IMG/VR virus record: IMGVR_UViG_3300028666_000017
Span: 1-38,481 of that record
DNA: 38,481 nt
DNA from: a virus
Reading direction: 5' to 3' (one strand)
Positions 16,569 to 24,309 of the stretch are shown one piece after another. Below the pieces are notes generated by a model. It was not told the origin of the DNA and made no database searches. It saw only the letters and a list, made by a program, of their open reading frames with translations. The position numbers and the translations under genes are program-made. Numbering within the stretch: the first letter of the stretch is position 1; every line of letters starts with the position of its first letter.

Positions 16569-16737
16569 ACAATTAAGGTTCATCGTGTTAGGTTGTGTCT
16601 TGAATTTTTGATAGCAGTGTAATAAAAAGCCTATTCCCTTATTGTTGATTTTGCCGTCGACTTAAGAAATAGGCCTTAAAAAGAAAACCGCAACTTTAAC
16701 TTTTTACGCTAAAGTTGCGATAAATGAGAGTAAATCT
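16569..16737 (+). promoter_or_regulatory. Structured intergenic region before the replication gene
   Basis: One of the longest stretches without a gene in the window. It holds two inverted repeats. The first has arms GCCTATT (16629-16635) and AATAGGC (16668-16674) around a 32-base loop. The second, 16689-16719, has perfect 10-base arms CGCAACTTTA and TAAAGTTGCG with an 11-base loop. It may contain a terminator for the upstream genes and the promoter, operator or origin for the 16738 gene; the sequence does not decide between these. Confidence 0.5.
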
Positions 16738-18036
16738 ATGAACAATATAACACCGAATCCCGTCCCAAGTCAAGAAAAACCAGTCAAACCTAAAAGAATT
16801 CCTCATGATCGTGAGGCTCTTCGTCATAGAACACGAGAAGAGAACTCTAGGATCTATAATCGGCGTTGGCCCAAAGCTACAAAAGCAATTCGTGAAGAAC
16901 TTAACACTCTATATCCAGGTAGAAACTCTTTTACCTATAATCCTGCCTGGAGCATTACATCTAGTAATAATGCTTCTTCCCCCTGCACCCCCAAGAAGAA
17001 TAATATTATATATATAAGCGCCAACGTAGAAGTTGCCCGTCGCTGTGCGAAAGCCTTTGAGAATGTTTCTCAGGGCCAGATAGATACTCTACGATCACCG
17101 TTTAGCCAACGATCCCCTAGCAGTTTTTTTAAATACCAGTCCCCAGTACCAGTTCAAGACTTTTGGACTGTACTGGAAAAAGAAAAGAAAAAGGAACCTG
17201 TAATGCAAGCAAAGCCAATCAGACAATCTGTCTGCAATCTTACCATGCTCAATTTATCGAAGTGGGGCCAGATCAAACTCAGTGCTTATCCCGATCAAGC
17301 ACTGGATTATGCTTATTCGCAGCTTAAATTTACCAATCCACGTGATCCTTTTAAGTGGTTTGTAAGCCTCTGCATGCGATATTGCCAAGAGAATAAGATG
17401 GCTCCGGACTGGTCTGGTATGTTAACACTGTCCAGGGAACTAAATATGCCGGATAATGCTGCGATGACACTTGGCCCATTACTCAAGCCAATCGAAAAAG
17501 CACCAGAAACGGGAAAGGCGAAATCAGTACCTTCGGTATATATCAATGCCGCTATCGTAAATCGTGCAGAACGACTTTTTAGAGATGAAGTGCCAAAACG
17601 TGGTAGAAGCCAATTTTATGTAAAACGTAATTTAGAACAGTGCGCTAGAGATTTTCCACAATGCCGTGATCAATTTGATGCATACTGGGCTTCGGATGTG
17701 TCAGGTGATATACGAACTTGGCTCAATGATCCTAATTGGCATCCTTATACATTCGATTACACTGCTCATAGAAATGCTTTACTTGCACAAGAAGCAATTA
17801 ATCCTGAAGAAACCAGACAGAAATTATATGCAGAACTTGCCAAGCCGGAATACGCAAAAGGTCGAGCAATTGTAGAAAGTATTATTTCCCAACCTTATAT
17901 TTCTAAACCAGTTACCAGTCCAGTAACAGCCGACAAATCTTTAGATGCAACGAGCAATGAAGAGTTACTCTCTTGGCAGCCTCAAGAAACAGATGCTATC
18001 GATGATGACAATATGTTTGAGGAGATATTTGTATGA
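16738..18036 (+). CDS. Putative replication or DNA-binding protein (432 aa)
   Basis: GAGAG precedes the ATG. The N-terminal 60 residues are Arg/Lys-rich (REALRHRTREENSRIYNRRW). A low-complexity Pro/Ser zone follows to about residue 150. Residues 165-240 form a compact module (LSKWGQIKLSAYPDQALDYA, then DPFKWFVSLCMRYCQENKM) that resembles the C-terminal helix-turn-helix part of some phage and plasmid replication initiators. The C-terminus is acidic. It is the largest non-virion gene on this strand, after a hairpin-bearing leader and before recombination and packaging genes. The replication role is inferred from context. Confidence 0.6.
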   Translation: MNNITPNPVPSQEKPVKPKRIPHDREALRHRTREENSRIYNRRWPKATKAIREELNTLYPGRNSFTYNPAWSITSSNNASSPCTPKKNNIIYISANVEVARRCAKAFENVSQGQIDTLRSPFSQRSPSSFFKYQSPVPVQDFWTVLEKEKKKEPVMQAKPIRQSVCNLTMLNLSKWGQIKLSAYPDQALDYAYSQLKFTNPRDPFKWFVSLCMRYCQENKMAPDWSGMLTLSRELNMPDNAAMTLGPLLKPIEKAPETGKAKSVPSVYINAAIVNRAERLFRDEVPKRGRSQFYVKRNLEQCARDFPQCRDQFDAYWASDVSGDIRTWLNDPNWHPYTFDYTAHRNALLAQEAINPEETRQKLYAELAKPEYAKGRAIVESIISQPYISKPVTSPVTADKSLDATSNEELLSWQPQETDAIDDDNMFEEIFV

Positions 18037-18194
18037 AACGCACCAAAGTCGATATTTATCTATCCCAAGAGACACATAACATCTTGATGGAGTTATGGTT
18101 TAAGACTCGTAGACAAGATCGTAAAAGTACCATCAGTGATATTGTCGAACAAGCAATAAAAGAATATGCTAGCAAGGATGCAAACAATAAGTAA
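18033..18194 (+). CDS. Ribbon-helix-helix (Arc/CopG-type) regulator (53 aa)
   Basis: Starts four bases before the end of the previous gene (ATGA). Sequence MKRTKVDIYLSQETHNILME is the DNA-binding strand and first helix; STISDIVEQAIKEYASK is the second helix. This matches the MetJ/Arc/CopG fold in order and length. It could control the upstream replication gene or be a co-factor. It is the third such small protein in this genome. Confidence 0.7.
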   Translation: MKRTKVDIYLSQETHNILMELWFKTRRQDRKSTISDIVEQAIKEYASKDANNK

Positions 18195-18229
18195 TGTTGA
18201 AGCCATTACCACTATAAGAGGAGAACGCT

Positions 18230-18670
18230 TTGCTGAACCATAAATTCTTTACCAAACAGAACTTCGAACAACGACCTGAGACCGATCCATTACGCTTTGA
18301 GATGTCAGGCGATCCTATGCCTTTCTTTAAGTCTCGTCATATCAATCGTAAAGCATGGGATGGCATACAACAAGCCATAACATCCTATAAAGGTAATCTA
18401 CGTAATGCGGCTGAAGACAGATGCTTTACCGGCCCTATATATGTAGATACGGAATTCTACTTTCCCTTTAGATACAAGAATGAGACCTATCTCATAGATA
18501 GACCCATGGATGAACTACCACAACTATCAAGACTCATACAGTTTGTAGAAGAATGTATGCTTGAATTACATATCACTACATCACATGGACAATTATCTTC
18601 GCTCTTTGCCAAGAAACTATGGAGCGATAAGCCAAGAACGTCATTTGTTGTATATGAAGTAGTAGCATAG
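18230..18670 (+). CDS. RusA-like protein lacking usual acidic catalytic residues (146 aa)
   Basis: TTG start at 18230 with GAGGAGA upstream. RusA resolvases cut Holliday junctions using three Asp residues. The fold pattern is recognisable: FEMSGDPMPFFKSRHINRKA, then TGPIYVDTEFYFPFR, then LSRLIQFVEECMLELHI followed by LSSLFAKKLWSDKPRTSFVV. Where active RusA has PDxDN and a DD pair, this protein has ELPQLSRL and TSHGQ. It may have lost nuclease activity or use other residues. It lies just before the terminase genes, often a place for RusA-type genes. Confidence 0.65.
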   Translation: MLNHKFFTKQNFEQRPETDPLRFEMSGDPMPFFKSRHINRKAWDGIQQAITSYKGNLRNAAEDRCFTGPIYVDTEFYFPFRYKNETYLIDRPMDELPQLSRLIQFVEECMLELHITTSHGQLSSLFAKKLWSDKPRTSFVVYEVVA

Positions 18671-18678
18671 AGGTATAT

Positions 18679-19242
18679 ATGGCTGATGGAACACTAAAGG
18701 ATCGTGCGCAGATCGATGCTAAGAGAGCCTCTATTTCAGCTAATATAGCTAATAAGACTCCATTGCTTAACCAAATAAAAGGTCTGCGTCATATGCCTAA
18801 AGATGAACAAGAACAAAATAAACTTGCCGTAGAATTAGTTGAATGGACATGTTCACCGAGTTCTTTTTATATTGAAAAGTTTCCTGTCAGTAAAGGCATT
18901 AGCCCCTATCGTTTCTTTAAAACCAAGCACACTAATGATTTCTTTGCTGAATGTGTTGAACTTGCCAATGCTATATGTCACCTCAATCTTAAAGAAGCAG
19001 TTCATCAGGGAGACCTGCATTATAGTTATGTATTGTCTATGCTTCCAGTCTACGATGGTGACTATAAAGGCTTTATGATAGAAAAGATAAGTAAGAAGGT
19101 AATGGAATATATCAAGCAACAACAGACTTTTGCCTGTTCGTGGCTTAATGAATTAAAAGAAGATAGTAATGATGAATCAAAATCTAGAACCGATCGAGAT
19201 CAATCAGTTCCAGCCCAGACCATACCAGAAAGCATTCCTTAA
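18679..19242 (+). CDS. Probable small terminase subunit (187 aa)
   Basis: AGGTATAT precedes the ATG. The protein is mostly helical, with residues 1-60 charged, a central WTCSPSSFYIEKFPVSKGIS segment, and a C-terminal Gln/Glu/Ser/Pro-rich tail. It ends 74 bases inside the large terminase gene. Small terminase proteins recognise the packaging site and are usually encoded directly upstream of the large subunit; this position and the helical composition are the grounds for the call. Confidence 0.6.
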   Translation: MADGTLKDRAQIDAKRASISANIANKTPLLNQIKGLRHMPKDEQEQNKLAVELVEWTCSPSSFYIEKFPVSKGISPYRFFKTKHTNDFFAECVELANAICHLNLKEAVHQGDLHYSYVLSMLPVYDGDYKGFMIEKISKKVMEYIKQQQTFACSWLNELKEDSNDESKSRTDRDQSVPAQTIPESIP

Positions 19243-20536
19243 AGCATTATGTATAGATGGCTATCGTAATGTCATGGCAGTCTATCATCGCCGAGCCGGT
19301 AAGGATTATATGTGCTTTAACGGTCTAGTACCTCTTATGCTCGCACGTCCTATTGTGGTTGTTTATATCTTTAAAACAGCAGCATCAGGCAGGCGTATCT
19401 TATGGGATGCAAGAGACATCGAAGGTAAGAGAGTTTTAGCAGCAATCCCCAATGAAGCTATTCAAGAGATGAACAATCAATCACAGCAGATCATTCTAAA
19501 AAACGGTAGCGTGTTCCGTATAATTGGCAGTGATAAATACAATGAAACTGTAGTTGGAAATAATATTCACTTTGCAATATTTTCAGAATATAGTGTGCAG
19601 CCTCAGGGACCAGCATGTTATGCCTATCTTAGCCCCATACTTCTAGCTTCAAGAGGCACATGTATATTTTTGAGTACACCCAGAGGCCACAACTGGTATT
19701 ATGACCTGTGGTTTAAGAACAAAGATAATTCTGCTTGGTTTGTGGAACTTAAAACTATCCATGATACGGGTGTAATATCATGGGATGATGTTCAGAAAGA
19801 CATTGATGATGGCAAGATCAGTCTTGATAGAGCAAAGCAGGAATATCTATGCGACTGGAATCAAGGTCAGGACGGTTCTTATTATAGTGCAATACTCGAA
19901 CAGATGTATGACAATGGTCAGATTACTGATGTGCCGTATGATCCTGCTTTAGGTAAAGTATACAGCAGTTGGGACCTGGGTATAAACGACCCGACTGTAA
20001 TATTATTCTGGCAGCAAACTTCAAATCAGAATCGTCTCAATCTAATAGACTATTATTCTGCTAACAATCGCTCTATCGATCACTTTGTACGTATTGTAAT
20101 GGATAAGCCATATGTATATGGGGGTCATTATCCCCCTCATGATATTGCTGTGAGAGAGCAAAGCACTGGCACTACACGGAGAGAAATCTATAAACGTATG
20201 GGTATAGACTTCAAAGATCCAATCCAAGTAGATTTTGAGGATGGGATAGAAGCAGTTAAATGTACTTTGCCTAAGATATGGATAGATAAAAAGAAATGTG
20301 CTTTTTTAGTGAAGACGTTAGAGAACTATCGCCAGAAGTATAATGAGAAAGAAAGCAGATATTATAAAGACCCTGTTCACGACGAATATAGTCATCCCGC
20401 AGATGCATTAAGATATATGTGTTTGGCATTACCTACTATCAAAGAAGGTATGACTGCTTCTGACGCTGATGCACTTTATAAGAAAGTAAACTATGGTAGT
20501 CAATCGATGACCACGTACAATAAGCCATGGTGGTAG
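19169..20536 (+). CDS. terL: Terminase large subunit (455 aa)
   Basis: The DNA-packaging motor, with ATPase and nuclease domains. Walker A-type HRRAGKD is at residues 40-46. The Walker B strand HFAIFSE ends in the catalytic Glu at about 140. The coupling motif LSTPRG is at about 169-173. The nuclease domain begins SSWDLGINDP (Asp 269) and ends with SHPADALRYM (Asp 412). Two adjacent ATGs (19169, 19172) are possible starts. The long overlap with the preceding gene implies coupled translation. Headful packaging is plausible because the assembly circularises, but no pac site was identified. Confidence 0.93.
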   Translation: MMNQNLEPIEINQFQPRPYQKAFLKALCIDGYRNVMAVYHRRAGKDYMCFNGLVPLMLARPIVVVYIFKTAASGRRILWDARDIEGKRVLAAIPNEAIQEMNNQSQQIILKNGSVFRIIGSDKYNETVVGNNIHFAIFSEYSVQPQGPACYAYLSPILLASRGTCIFLSTPRGHNWYYDLWFKNKDNSAWFVELKTIHDTGVISWDDVQKDIDDGKISLDRAKQEYLCDWNQGQDGSYYSAILEQMYDNGQITDVPYDPALGKVYSSWDLGINDPTVILFWQQTSNQNRLNLIDYYSANNRSIDHFVRIVMDKPYVYGGHYPPHDIAVREQSTGTTRREIYKRMGIDFKDPIQVDFEDGIEAVKCTLPKIWIDKKKCAFLVKTLENYRQKYNEKESRYYKDPVHDEYSHPADALRYMCLALPTIKEGMTASDADALYKKVNYGSQSMTTYNKPWW

Positions 20537-20537
20537 T

Positions 20538-20840
20538 ATGAAAAACGATATTATTGTAAAAGATCTCCAAAAACAACGAAAAGAATTATTCAATTCTATG
20601 CAGCATATCGAAGAAGAATACGAATCTATTCATATAGATATATGCACAATGAAATTACATAATCGTTGCGAAATAATACCAGCAGTAGGTGCGCAACAAT
20701 ATAGATTACTAGCAAAAGAATTTAGTGATTTATCTTTTAGGCTTTATCTTTATCTTGAAGACAATAATATGATGTCATTAAAGAAAATTAATGAGATGAG
20801 AAAAATACAAAAAAGAGCTAATGAAACGATAGGTATATAA
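20538..20840 (+). CDS. Hypothetical helical protein (100 aa)
   Basis: Starts two bases after the terminase stop. The protein is mainly charged helix with a central Cys/His-containing stretch (IHIDICTMKLHNRCEIIP) and a basic end. No family recognised. First gene of the accessory region. Confidence 0.6.
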   Translation: MKNDIIVKDLQKQRKELFNSMQHIEEEYESIHIDICTMKLHNRCEIIPAVGAQQYRLLAKEFSDLSFRLYLYLEDNNMMSLKKINEMRKIQKRANETIGI

Positions 20841-20852
20841 TAAAGGAGAATA

Positions 20853-21062
20853 ATGAACAGTGATATATTAGAGAAGATTATATTTATTTTTATGACATTG
20901 GTAATGTTGTTCTTGATAGGATTTATGTCATTGATTATGTTTGCTTTATGGGATGATATGACTACTCATAGAACCACACGAGCTAAAAAGATGTCCGATA
21001 ATATAGCCATATGTCATGATATACAATGCAATGATGGTGATTGGTTAATAAGTTCTAAATAA
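20853..21062 (+). CDS. Single-pass membrane protein (69 aa)
   Basis: AAAGGAG precedes the ATG. Residues about 8-32 (KIIFIFMTLVMLFLIGFMSL and following) form one transmembrane helix; the remainder is polar with two Cys. Size and topology allow a holin-like role, but no lysis enzyme is nearby, so the role is open. Confidence 0.6.
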   Translation: MNSDILEKIIFIFMTLVMLFLIGFMSLIMFALWDDMTTHRTTRAKKMSDNIAICHDIQCNDGDWLISSK

Positions 21063-21099
21063 ATATCTGACGAAGAATGAGTTAGAATAGGAGATTGCA

Positions 21100-21213
21100 A
21101 TGAATCATATCTTGATGGGTCTAGGATTGTCGTTGGTACATATTGCTGAGGTTGCTATTGGGGTAATCTGTTCATCAATCATATTGGATCTTATATATAG
21201 TAAGGATGAATAA
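21100..21213 (+). CDS. Mini membrane protein (37 aa)
   Basis: ATG at 21100 follows AGGAG. Sequence MNHILMGLGLSLVHIAEVAI continues GVICSSIILDLIYSKDE: one transmembrane helix with a single acidic residue inside. Its stop overlaps the next start (TAATG). Confidence 0.5.
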   Translation: MNHILMGLGLSLVHIAEVAIGVICSSIILDLIYSKDE

Positions 21214-21716
21214 TGAAACAAACTAATGAAGGTAATAATTGGATATACTGCAGTGCCGGCAATAATAAAGATATGCCTACTGAACCTACACGATATGATA
21301 TTGAAGCAGCCTTGATAGCTTTGATTAAAGCTGAGGTGCCAATGTCGAGCCAAATGGTAGGCGAAAAAAGATATGGTTGGGCACCGATTAGAGATTGGTA
21401 TGCGCTTTTTATTGCACATTCAAAAGCAAAACTAATAAGAAAATGCCAAGGATTCATACCAAAAAAAATATATCCAGATAAAACCAATATATTATTTAAT
21501 GAAATAGGCTCAATTGCAAACTTCAGAATATTCGTTAGAGAGAATAATGATGAAGATCTCTTTCTTATTAATAAATCTAACCTCAATCGTAAAATCTTTA
21601 GTATGATATGTATGCCTATCGGGCCAGATGAACTAACAATAACCTATTGTGGTCAATTACGTGAAGCTAAATATTGGGATGATAGAGTTGAATTATTATA
21701 TACGGATCATAAATAA
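21213..21716 (+). CDS. Hypothetical protein (167 aa)
   Basis: Coupled to the mini membrane gene by TAATG. An N-terminal polar stretch is followed by a helix DIEAALIALIKAEVP and GWAPIRDWYALFIAHSKAKL. The C-terminal half has mixed strands. No motif recognised. It is followed by a short repeated junction (21702-21727) and then the RNA ligase. Confidence 0.6.
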   Translation: MKQTNEGNNWIYCSAGNNKDMPTEPTRYDIEAALIALIKAEVPMSSQMVGEKRYGWAPIRDWYALFIAHSKAKLIRKCQGFIPKKIYPDKTNILFNEIGSIANFRIFVRENNDEDLFLINKSNLNRKIFSMICMPIGPDELTITYCGQLREAKYWDDRVELLYTDHK

Positions 21717-21727
21717 TGGACGAAAAA
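21702..21727 (+). repeat. Junction repeat, copy 1
   Basis: About 26 bases (core ATGGACGAAAAA) matching 22500-22525 with a few differences. It spans the end of the 21213 gene and lies ahead of the RNA ligase gene; the second copy lies ahead of a DUF551 gene. Confidence 0.7.
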
Positions 21728-21747
21728 ATATATCGGGGGACTAACAA

Positions 21748-22413
21748 ATGAAATATCCTAAAATACAATCGCTCTGGAAACGAGAAGAAGGATCTACTAA
21801 TAAAGGAAAGATCCTGGAAGGCCAATATTCCCTTGATGAAATACCTAATATTAAACAATGGGAAGTACAAGAAAAGATTGATGGCACTAATATTCGTATA
21901 CGTTTTTATCATAAATTAGAAGGCGATATTAATCATTATTATAGTGAAACGCCCTCTATTGAGATAATGGGACGAGGCGATGATGCATCTATACCTAATC
22001 ATCTTTGTAAATATTTAATATCCCATTTCAATCACGAAAGATTATCAAAAGTATTTTGCACCAATGAAGAAGTTCTCCTTTTTGGTGAAGGATATGGACC
22101 TAAAATTCAATCAGGCGGCAATTATCGCAAGGATGCAGGATTTATTTTATTTGATATAAAAATCGGTTTTTGGTGGCTGAAACAATCAGATGTAAAAAAT
22201 ATAGCAGAATCCCTTGAAGTGCCCTATGCACCTATCATTGGTTTAATGACTGAACAAGAGATTGTAGATTACGTAAAATCTAAACCACTATCATTATGTT
22301 CAATCACACCACAAGTAATGGAAGGCATTATTGCCAGGCCACCAGATCTGCTCTTTTTGCGCAATGGTGATCGTTTAATGTTTAAATTAAAATGTAAGGA
22401 TTTTGATCGATGA
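21748..22413 (+). CDS. RNA ligase of the nucleotidyltransferase superfamily (221 aa)
   Basis: RNA ligases join RNA ends through a lysine-AMP intermediate. Motif I is KIDGTNIRI, with the nucleophile Lys 43. LFGEGYG (111-117) corresponds to motif III, FDIKI follows as motif IIIa-like, EGIIARP (192-198) is motif IV, and FKLKCKDF (212-219) is motif V with two Lys. The length is near the catalytic core alone, with no added C-terminal domain. The likely job is repair of tRNA or other RNA cut by host defences, as in T4. No partner kinase was seen in the window. Confidence 0.88.
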   Translation: MKYPKIQSLWKREEGSTNKGKILEGQYSLDEIPNIKQWEVQEKIDGTNIRIRFYHKLEGDINHYYSETPSIEIMGRGDDASIPNHLCKYLISHFNHERLSKVFCTNEEVLLFGEGYGPKIQSGGNYRKDAGFILFDIKIGFWWLKQSDVKNIAESLEVPYAPIIGLMTEQEIVDYVKSKPLSLCSITPQVMEGIIARPPDLLFLRNGDRLMFKLKCKDFDR

Positions 22414-22514
22414 AGTTATTAGTATTTTTATTTATATCTATTTCAGCAATGGAACATACCCCACCATTACAGATACCTGAACACCTTAAAGATCGCATAA
22501 CGGATTATAAATGA
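22410..22514 (+). pseudogene. Truncated copy of the exported-protein gene at 22794
   Basis: Overlaps the ligase stop (ATGA). It encodes a short exported-type peptide of 34 residues. Its second half is nearly identical to residues 15-33 of the 22794 gene product (AMEHTPPLQIPEHLKDRI), then it breaks off into TDYK and a stop at a junction repeat. The signal-like N-terminus differs from the full gene. It is probably the remnant left by recombination or cassette insertion, although it is translatable. Confidence 0.6.
22445..22499 (+). repeat. 55-bp direct repeat, copy 1
   Basis: Matches 22835-22889 with two differences. The interval contains a DUF551 gene. The arrangement repeat, cassette, repeat suggests partial gene duplication by insertion. 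Confidence 0.85.
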
Positions 22515-22525
22515 TGGACGAAAAA
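22500..22525 (+). repeat. Junction repeat, copy 2
   Basis: Copy of the 21702-21727 element; it abuts the 55-bp repeat exactly, marking the recombination border, and carries the ATGA junction of the next gene. Confidence 0.7.
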
Positions 22526-22797
22526 TGAAATGGATCCCAGTAAAAGAACGATTACCTGAAGTGCCATCAGGCCAAATGTGTATCAGAGTTTTAACAACTG
22601 ATGGCAAATCTATTGATGCACGTGTCTTCTATAAAGATTGGGTTATACATGAAACTGATATGTTTGGAATAGCAAATAAAATAGCGACTCACTGGATGGA
22701 TTTAAAAGAGATTCCATTACCCAATAAAGAATCATGCGAAGCACCATGCCAATTATGCAAAGCACGACACAAAACTAATCATGAGGTAAAACTATGA
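22525..22797 (+). CDS. DUF551 protein with cysteine tail (90 aa)
   Basis: Begins MKWIPVKERLPEVPSGQ, the typical opening of DUF551 proteins. THWMDLKEIPLP near residue 68 is the closing box. It ends with a cysteine module CEAPCQLCKARHKTN, like the tails of two other small genes in this array. DUF551 proteins are common in phages and have no known function. Its stop overlaps the next start. Confidence 0.8.
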   Translation: MKWIPVKERLPEVPSGQMCIRVLTTDGKSIDARVFYKDWVIHETDMFGIANKIATHWMDLKEIPLPNKESCEAPCQLCKARHKTNHEVKL

Positions 22798-23171
22798 TTG
22801 AAATATTATTTGTTCTTTTTGCTATACCCATCTTAGCAATGGAACATACCCCACCATTACAGATACCTGAGCACCTTAAGGATCGCATAGAAGTGTTACC
22901 ATCCACTTATGGCAGTACTGATGTCAGACGAACGACTTCTACCCATCATGTGCATGATACTGATACATTTACGAGAACCACCAAGAATGATGCTGGCAAG
23001 GATGTAGTAATAGAGATCAAAGAAGATAGAGTGCACGATTCAGATAATGATAAAGAAATACAAATCAGCAAGAAGATACTTATACTGAGTCATGGCGCAA
23101 CGGTGATCATAACCGCCTTAATATCAGCAGGTACAACAGTAGGTATAGCATATGCAAAATGTCACGGATAA
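22794..23171 (+). CDS. Exported or membrane protein (125 aa)
   Basis: Residues 1-15 are a hydrophobic signal-like segment ending ILAMEH. The middle is polar with His/Thr/Asp-rich stretches. Residues about 95-120 (ILSHGATVIITALISAGTTV) form a second hydrophobic helix, and the end is AKCHG. It may be a periplasmic loop anchored at both ends. The same C-terminal residues recur at two other junctions downstream. Confidence 0.65.
   Translation: MIEILFVLFAIPILAMEHTPPLQIPEHLKDRIEVLPSTYGSTDVRRTTSTHHVHDTDTFTRTTKNDAGKDVVIEIKEDRVHDSDNDKEIQISKKILILSHGATVIITALISAGTTVGIAYAKCHG
22835..22889 (+). repeat. 55-bp direct repeat, copy 2
   Basis: Copy of 22445-22499, here within the intact exported-protein gene. 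Confidence 0.85.
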
Positions 23172-23349
23172 AAAAACATGTTGTTCTTTATTAGATTTAC
23201 TTGAAAAATCATATGAAGAAAATAAAAAGATGCATACTTTAATAAATGAGATGCAAAAAAGACATATAGATTTAATAATTAAGTTCGCCGAACAACATAA
23301 AGAAATAATCAGATTGCAGGAAATAGCGAATGCAAAATGTCATCAATGA
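23152..23349 (+). CDS. Small coiled-coil protein (65 aa)
   Basis: The start ATGCAAAATG lies inside the end of the preceding gene. Residues 20-60 are a charged heptad helix. It ends ANAKCHQ, the same tail as its neighbour, because the junction sequence is repeated. Function unknown; array member. Confidence 0.58.
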   Translation: MQNVTDKKTCCSLLDLLEKSYEENKKMHTLINEMQKRHIDLIIKFAEQHKEIIRLQEIANAKCHQ

Positions 23350-23515
23350 ATATAAAAAATTATGGTCAATTTGTGATAAATGTGGCGAAGAAATAAGATC
23401 ATGTGATGCATATTGTTATGAACTTACTTGGGAAGCCTGTAAAAAATGTGCTCATAATCTTGATGATGAAATTTATGTTATAACATTAGATTATTTTGAG
23501 CCAAAAGATAAATAG
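23330..23515 (+). CDS. Small cysteine-rich protein (61 aa)
   Basis: Begins at a repeated ATGCAAAATG junction. CDKCGEEIRSCDAYCYELTW and ACKKCAH supply two CxxC pairs, a zinc-ribbon-like arrangement. Acidic C-terminus. Function unknown. Confidence 0.6.
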   Translation: MQNVINEYKKLWSICDKCGEEIRSCDAYCYELTWEACKKCAHNLDDEIYVITLDYFEPKDK

Positions 23516-23545
23516 GAATAGCATATGCAAAATGCCACCAATAAA
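23516..23545 (+). repeat. Remnant of the AKCH tail at a cassette junction
   Basis: In one frame these 30 bases read GIAYAKCHQ and stop, the same end as the 22794 gene; in another frame they provide the start of the next gene (MQNA). It is a third copy of the junction seen at about 23143 and 23324. Confidence 0.7.
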
Positions 23546-23878
23546 AAATTAGAATCAGAATACGCTAATAATAATGCATTTAAAGTAGGCATGAAAACTT
23601 ATGAAGTAAATGTCTACGATCAAGTTGGAAATGTGCATATAATAGAAGAAGAAAGTAGCCAAGCACAATTTATTTACCGACCTCCTATTTCCTCAGAACC
23701 GTTAATGCAGAATGTAAAACTTGGTTATTCATTTGCAACAGAGCATCGTGAAAGATGTGGCAAACGCTTCATTAAGATCAAGCGTTTTGGTAAAACAAAA
23801 CGTTATTATGTATCAAAATTCAGAATGACTACAGGTTATATATTGAATGACCTATGGATTCATAATTTACGGGGATAA
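23525..23878 (+). CDS. Hypothetical protein (117 aa)
   Basis: Third gene starting at the ATGCAAAATG junction. The protein has short strands and a basic C-terminal half (CGKRFIKIKRFGKTKRYYVS). No metal motif. Family not recognised. Confidence 0.58.
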   Translation: MQNATNKKLESEYANNNAFKVGMKTYEVNVYDQVGNVHIIEEESSQAQFIYRPPISSEPLMQNVKLGYSFATEHRERCGKRFIKIKRFGKTKRYYVSKFRMTTGYILNDLWIHNLRG

Positions 23879-23881
23879 GTA

Positions 23882-23926
23882 ATGCTCTTTCTTAAACAAT
23901 CTATCTTTGCCAAGAACTCAAAATGA
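23882..23926 (+). pseudogene. Fragment of an exported-protein gene start
   Basis: A 14-codon frame (MLFLKQSIFAKNSK) that begins with the same 11 bases (ATGCTCTTTCT) as the gene at 24309 and ends in the start of the next gene. It may be the left-behind 5' end of a gene split by the cassette at 23923, but the shared stretch is short. Confidence 0.4.
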
Positions 23927-24309
23927 TTTATAAAAATTGTCCTCGCTGTAAATCTATTTTTTTTTCTGAACAATGTTTGTCCTGTTTTCCTCTAGAAGAA
24001 AATAAAACTGCTATTTGGGATTGGAAATTAAATCCTTATGTCTGTAAGAAATGCGATAAAGAATTTATTTCAGAAAAAGATGTATATAACGGATTTATTT
24101 TCTGTAAAGAATGTTATAGCGATCTAATAAATAAAATTAATTTGTTATTTTATGATTATATAAATCCAAAAAGATTACCATTAAGTAAAAATTGCATAAA
24201 CAAAGATTATCATTATGAAACAATTTGTACGTTTGGAACTTTAGGAGAATGTAACTGTAGAGATTGTGGAATAACTTTAAAATATTGTGATTGCAAAAAG
24301 GATATCTGA
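23923..24309 (+). CDS. Cysteine-rich zinc-ribbon-like protein (128 aa)
   Basis: Contains several CxxC pairs: CPRCKS, CLSC, CKKCDKEF, CKEC, CNCRDCG and CDCKK. The spacing suggests two or three zinc sites; the central CKKCDKEF...FCKECY unit looks like a small LIM- or ribbon-like finger. It overlaps neighbours by ATGA/TGATG. Function unknown; other array members carry similar fingers. Confidence 0.65.
   Translation: MIYKNCPRCKSIFFSEQCLSCFPLEENKTAIWDWKLNPYVCKKCDKEFISEKDVYNGFIFCKECYSDLINKINLLFYDYINPKRLPLSKNCINKDYHYETICTFGTLGECNCRDCGITLKYCDCKKDI

Noticed and set aside
21191-21586. Minus-strand 131-codon frame with hydrophobic stretches
   Set aside because: Antisense to the 21213 gene, which is coupled by TAATG to its neighbour; no independent start signal seen.
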